In this document: positions 62,765 through 64,000 of the stretch, piece by piece
How positions within the stretch are numbered: the first letter of the stretch is position 1
How the letters are laid out: the number at the start of each line of letters is the position of its first letter
Assembly (NCBI GenBank): GCA_003215175.1
Contig: QCKS01000003.1
Span: 29,121 to 93,120 of the forward strand
Direction of reading: 5' to 3'
Source: Acidimicrobiales bacterium AG-410-I20
Lineage (GTDB): Bacteria > Actinomycetota > Acidimicrobiia > Acidimicrobiales > MedAcidi-G1
Length of the DNA: 64,000 nt
The notes under the pieces: model-generated
Seen by the model: only the letters and a program-made list of their open reading frames with translations
The model's database searches: none
Told to the model about the DNA's origin: nothing
Translations under genes and position numbers: made by a program

Positions 62765-64000
62765 TAGAGATGGTCTGATCTTCGTATGACGAGAAACCAG
62801 GTAAGGATGGAAGATAGCCCTACAAGTATGAGGGCCATAATTCCGGCTTCAGCGACAAAGGCATCTTCGAAGGAACTAAAAATTCTTGTTGCCAGAGTTG
62901 AAAACCCTAGAGGCGATATTAAAAGAGTGATCGGTAACTCTTTCATTGTTGAAAGAATCACTAGTCCGGCGGCAGCTCCTAACCCAGGGGCCATAATGGG
63001 CAGGTCGATGCGAGCAAATCTTGAAATTCGGTTTACTCCGAGAATTTTTCCTGCTTCATGCAGTCTCTTAGGGACAGCGTTCACTGCAACCAAGAGAATT
63101 CCCATAGCCAAAGATCCGAATCTAACGATGTATGCAAAGATAAGAAGAACTTCGGTGTTGTTTACAAGGTCGTAAGCCCAATCTGAACGTAAAGTCCAGA
63201 AGCGCATAGCCAAAGCAATCAGAATTCCTGGAAGTGCAAAAGTGGCGATAATTATTGAATGAGCGATACTGCCAATTCGAGATTTGTATCTTGCGATTAG
63301 GAAAGCGATCGGCAGTATTGCGAGTACTGCAACAATTCCTGCTAAGACGCTTATGGAGAAAGTATTCCACGTTGATTCCCATACCTGTTCTCTGTCAATA
63401 GTCAGCGGGTAACCTCCGCGGGTAGTTCTCAATAGTCCATCGGTTGCCCAATCCCCTAAAGCTAAAAGAGGTGCCCCAACAGAAAGTAAGAAGGTTAGGG
63501 ACACAAACCCAATAGCAGGAAAGCGCCATTTACCAAGTGAATATTGGATCGGCTCACCAACTAGTGCTTCATCGGCGCTGAACTTTGCTCGGGAAAAAAG
63601 TCTTTCAAAGGCGACAATAACGCCTGCTAGAACCAGCAGTATGAGGCTAAGGGCGAGAGCGGCGGACTGGTCGGCAAGTTGAGCGGTAAAAATACTTCGC
63701 GCCAATGTGTCATAGCGCATTAACTGGACAGCACCAAAGTCGCTGATTGTGTAAAGGAATACGAGAAGTGTGCCGGCGGCAACAACAGAACCAATTTGTG
63801 GAAGCACAACTCGGAAAAGGGTTTGGTAAGGGCGCTGGCCAAGAACGCGAGCATTTTCTTCCAGGGAGCGAGGCAGCTGACGCAATCTTGCTGCTACTGG
63901 TAGGTAAACATAGGGATAACAGAAGAGGGTGAGGACGGACCAAGCACCAAAGAAACCCCGCATTTCTATAACTGTTTCAATGCCGAACTCGGAAAGTATG
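62764..64000 (-). CDS. Iron(III)-type ABC transporter permease (FbpB-like), 5' end outside window
   Basis: The frame is open to the window edge; the ATG at 63963 is internal, with 12 more codons visible before it. The visible 411 residues have about ten membrane segments in two halves, each with an EAA-type loop (LEENARVLGQRPYQTLFRVVLPQIG and LHEAGKILGVNRISRFARIDLPIMAPGLG). Two EAA loops in one chain mark FbpB/ThiP permeases for Fe(III) or thiamine. The substrate-binding protein is not in the window; the ATPase at 55863 is a plausible partner. Confidence 0.88.
   Translation of the reverse strand, partial: ILSEFGIETVIEMRGFFGAWSVLTLFCYPYVYLPVAARLRQLPRSLEENARVLGQRPYQTLFRVVLPQIGSVVAAGTLLVFLYTISDFGAVQLMRYDTLARSIFTAQLADQSAALALSLILLVLAGVIVAFERLFSRAKFSADEALVGEPIQYSLGKWRFPAIGFVSLTFLLSVGAPLLALGDWATDGLLRTTRGGYPLTIDREQVWESTWNTFSISVLAGIVAVLAILPIAFLIARYKSRIGSIAHSIIIATFALPGILIALAMRFWTLRSDWAYDLVNNTEVLLIFAYIVRFGSLAMGILLVAVNAVPKRLHEAGKILGVNRISRFARIDLPIMAPGLGAAAGLVILSTMKELPITLLISPLGFSTLATRIFSSFEDAFVAEAGIMALILVGLSSILTWFLVIRRSDHL

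Noticed and set aside
1..64000. CRISPR arrays, insertion sequences, prophage or integron signs
   Set aside because: No regularly spaced repeats, transposases, integrases, or phage structural genes were seen.

Overview
The window looks like a chromosomal stretch of a low-GC, streamlined marine-type actinobacterium, most plausibly in or near the class Acidimicrobiia. This is inferred from three things: GC of roughly 42-45 % by eye, very tight packing, and gene content. The content includes two enzymes of coenzyme F420-linked families (an LLM oxidoreductase and a deazaflavin nitroreductase-like protein), a TIGR03084 protein, class II ribonucleotide reductase, the order miaB-miaA-dapF-hflX, and lexA divergent from a LysM gene. 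I see no insertion sequence, prophage, integrase or CRISPR array. Both window edges cut genes: ribonuclease J on the left and an iron-type ABC permease on the right.

Layout. 1-16.5 kb is a plus-strand housekeeping block: RNase J, FtsK, RimO, PgsA, CinA, RecA, MiaB, MiaA, DapF, HflX, DapC, DapD, DapE and a GNAT, with msrB on the minus strand. 16.5-22.3 kb is an SOS and nucleotide region: lexA, a divergent LysM protein of the YneA/Rv2719c type, a RibD-C-like reductase, a long structured leader, nrdJ and tdk. LexA boxes lie before recA (one) and between lexA and the LysM gene (four, three of them at an exact 15-bp period). 22.3-25.5 kb is an uncharacterised, translationally coupled minus-strand operon. 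25.6-34.9 kb carries a long acyl-CoA dehydrogenase, Lgt, a small cyclase-fold protein, an alkyltransferase-like protein, a DEAD-box helicase, an orphan N6-adenine methylase, a SAM-I/IV-type riboswitch with metX, a Fpg-like glycosylase and two small unknowns. 35-40.1 kb holds an M19 dipeptidase homologue, tRNA-Gly, an F420 LLM enzyme, a DUF3445 protein, SRPBCC, TIGR01777 and DUF1295 proteins.

40.1-50 kb is one long minus-strand operon: acyl-CoA carboxylase (two subunits), an AtuA-like protein, acyl-CoA dehydrogenase, a TetR regulator, a TIGR03084 protein, enoyl-CoA hydratase and an acyltransferase. It resembles the acyclic terpenoid (Atu) or a branched acyl-CoA breakdown route. 50-55.8 kb is mixed, with tRNA-Cys, tRNA-Val, two lipoproteins, a cupin, a VOC protein and a FAD oxidoreductase. 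55.9-64 kb combines an iron-type ABC transporter (ATPase at 55.9 kb, permease at 62.8-64 kb), a DtxR-family regulator and nucleotide-sugar or envelope genes (Ugd, a UGM-like flavoprotein, an epimerase, a polytopic membrane protein).

Functional themes are the SOS response with division control, diaminopimelate/lysine synthesis, B12-dependent deoxynucleotide synthesis, methionine synthesis under a riboswitch, acyl-CoA catabolism and metal uptake. The strongest candidates for undescribed biology are the multi-branched RNA before nrdJ, the phased LexA array, and the three-gene operon built around a 570-residue protein I do not recognise plus a dehydrogenase homologue that seems to lack its family's catalytic histidines.
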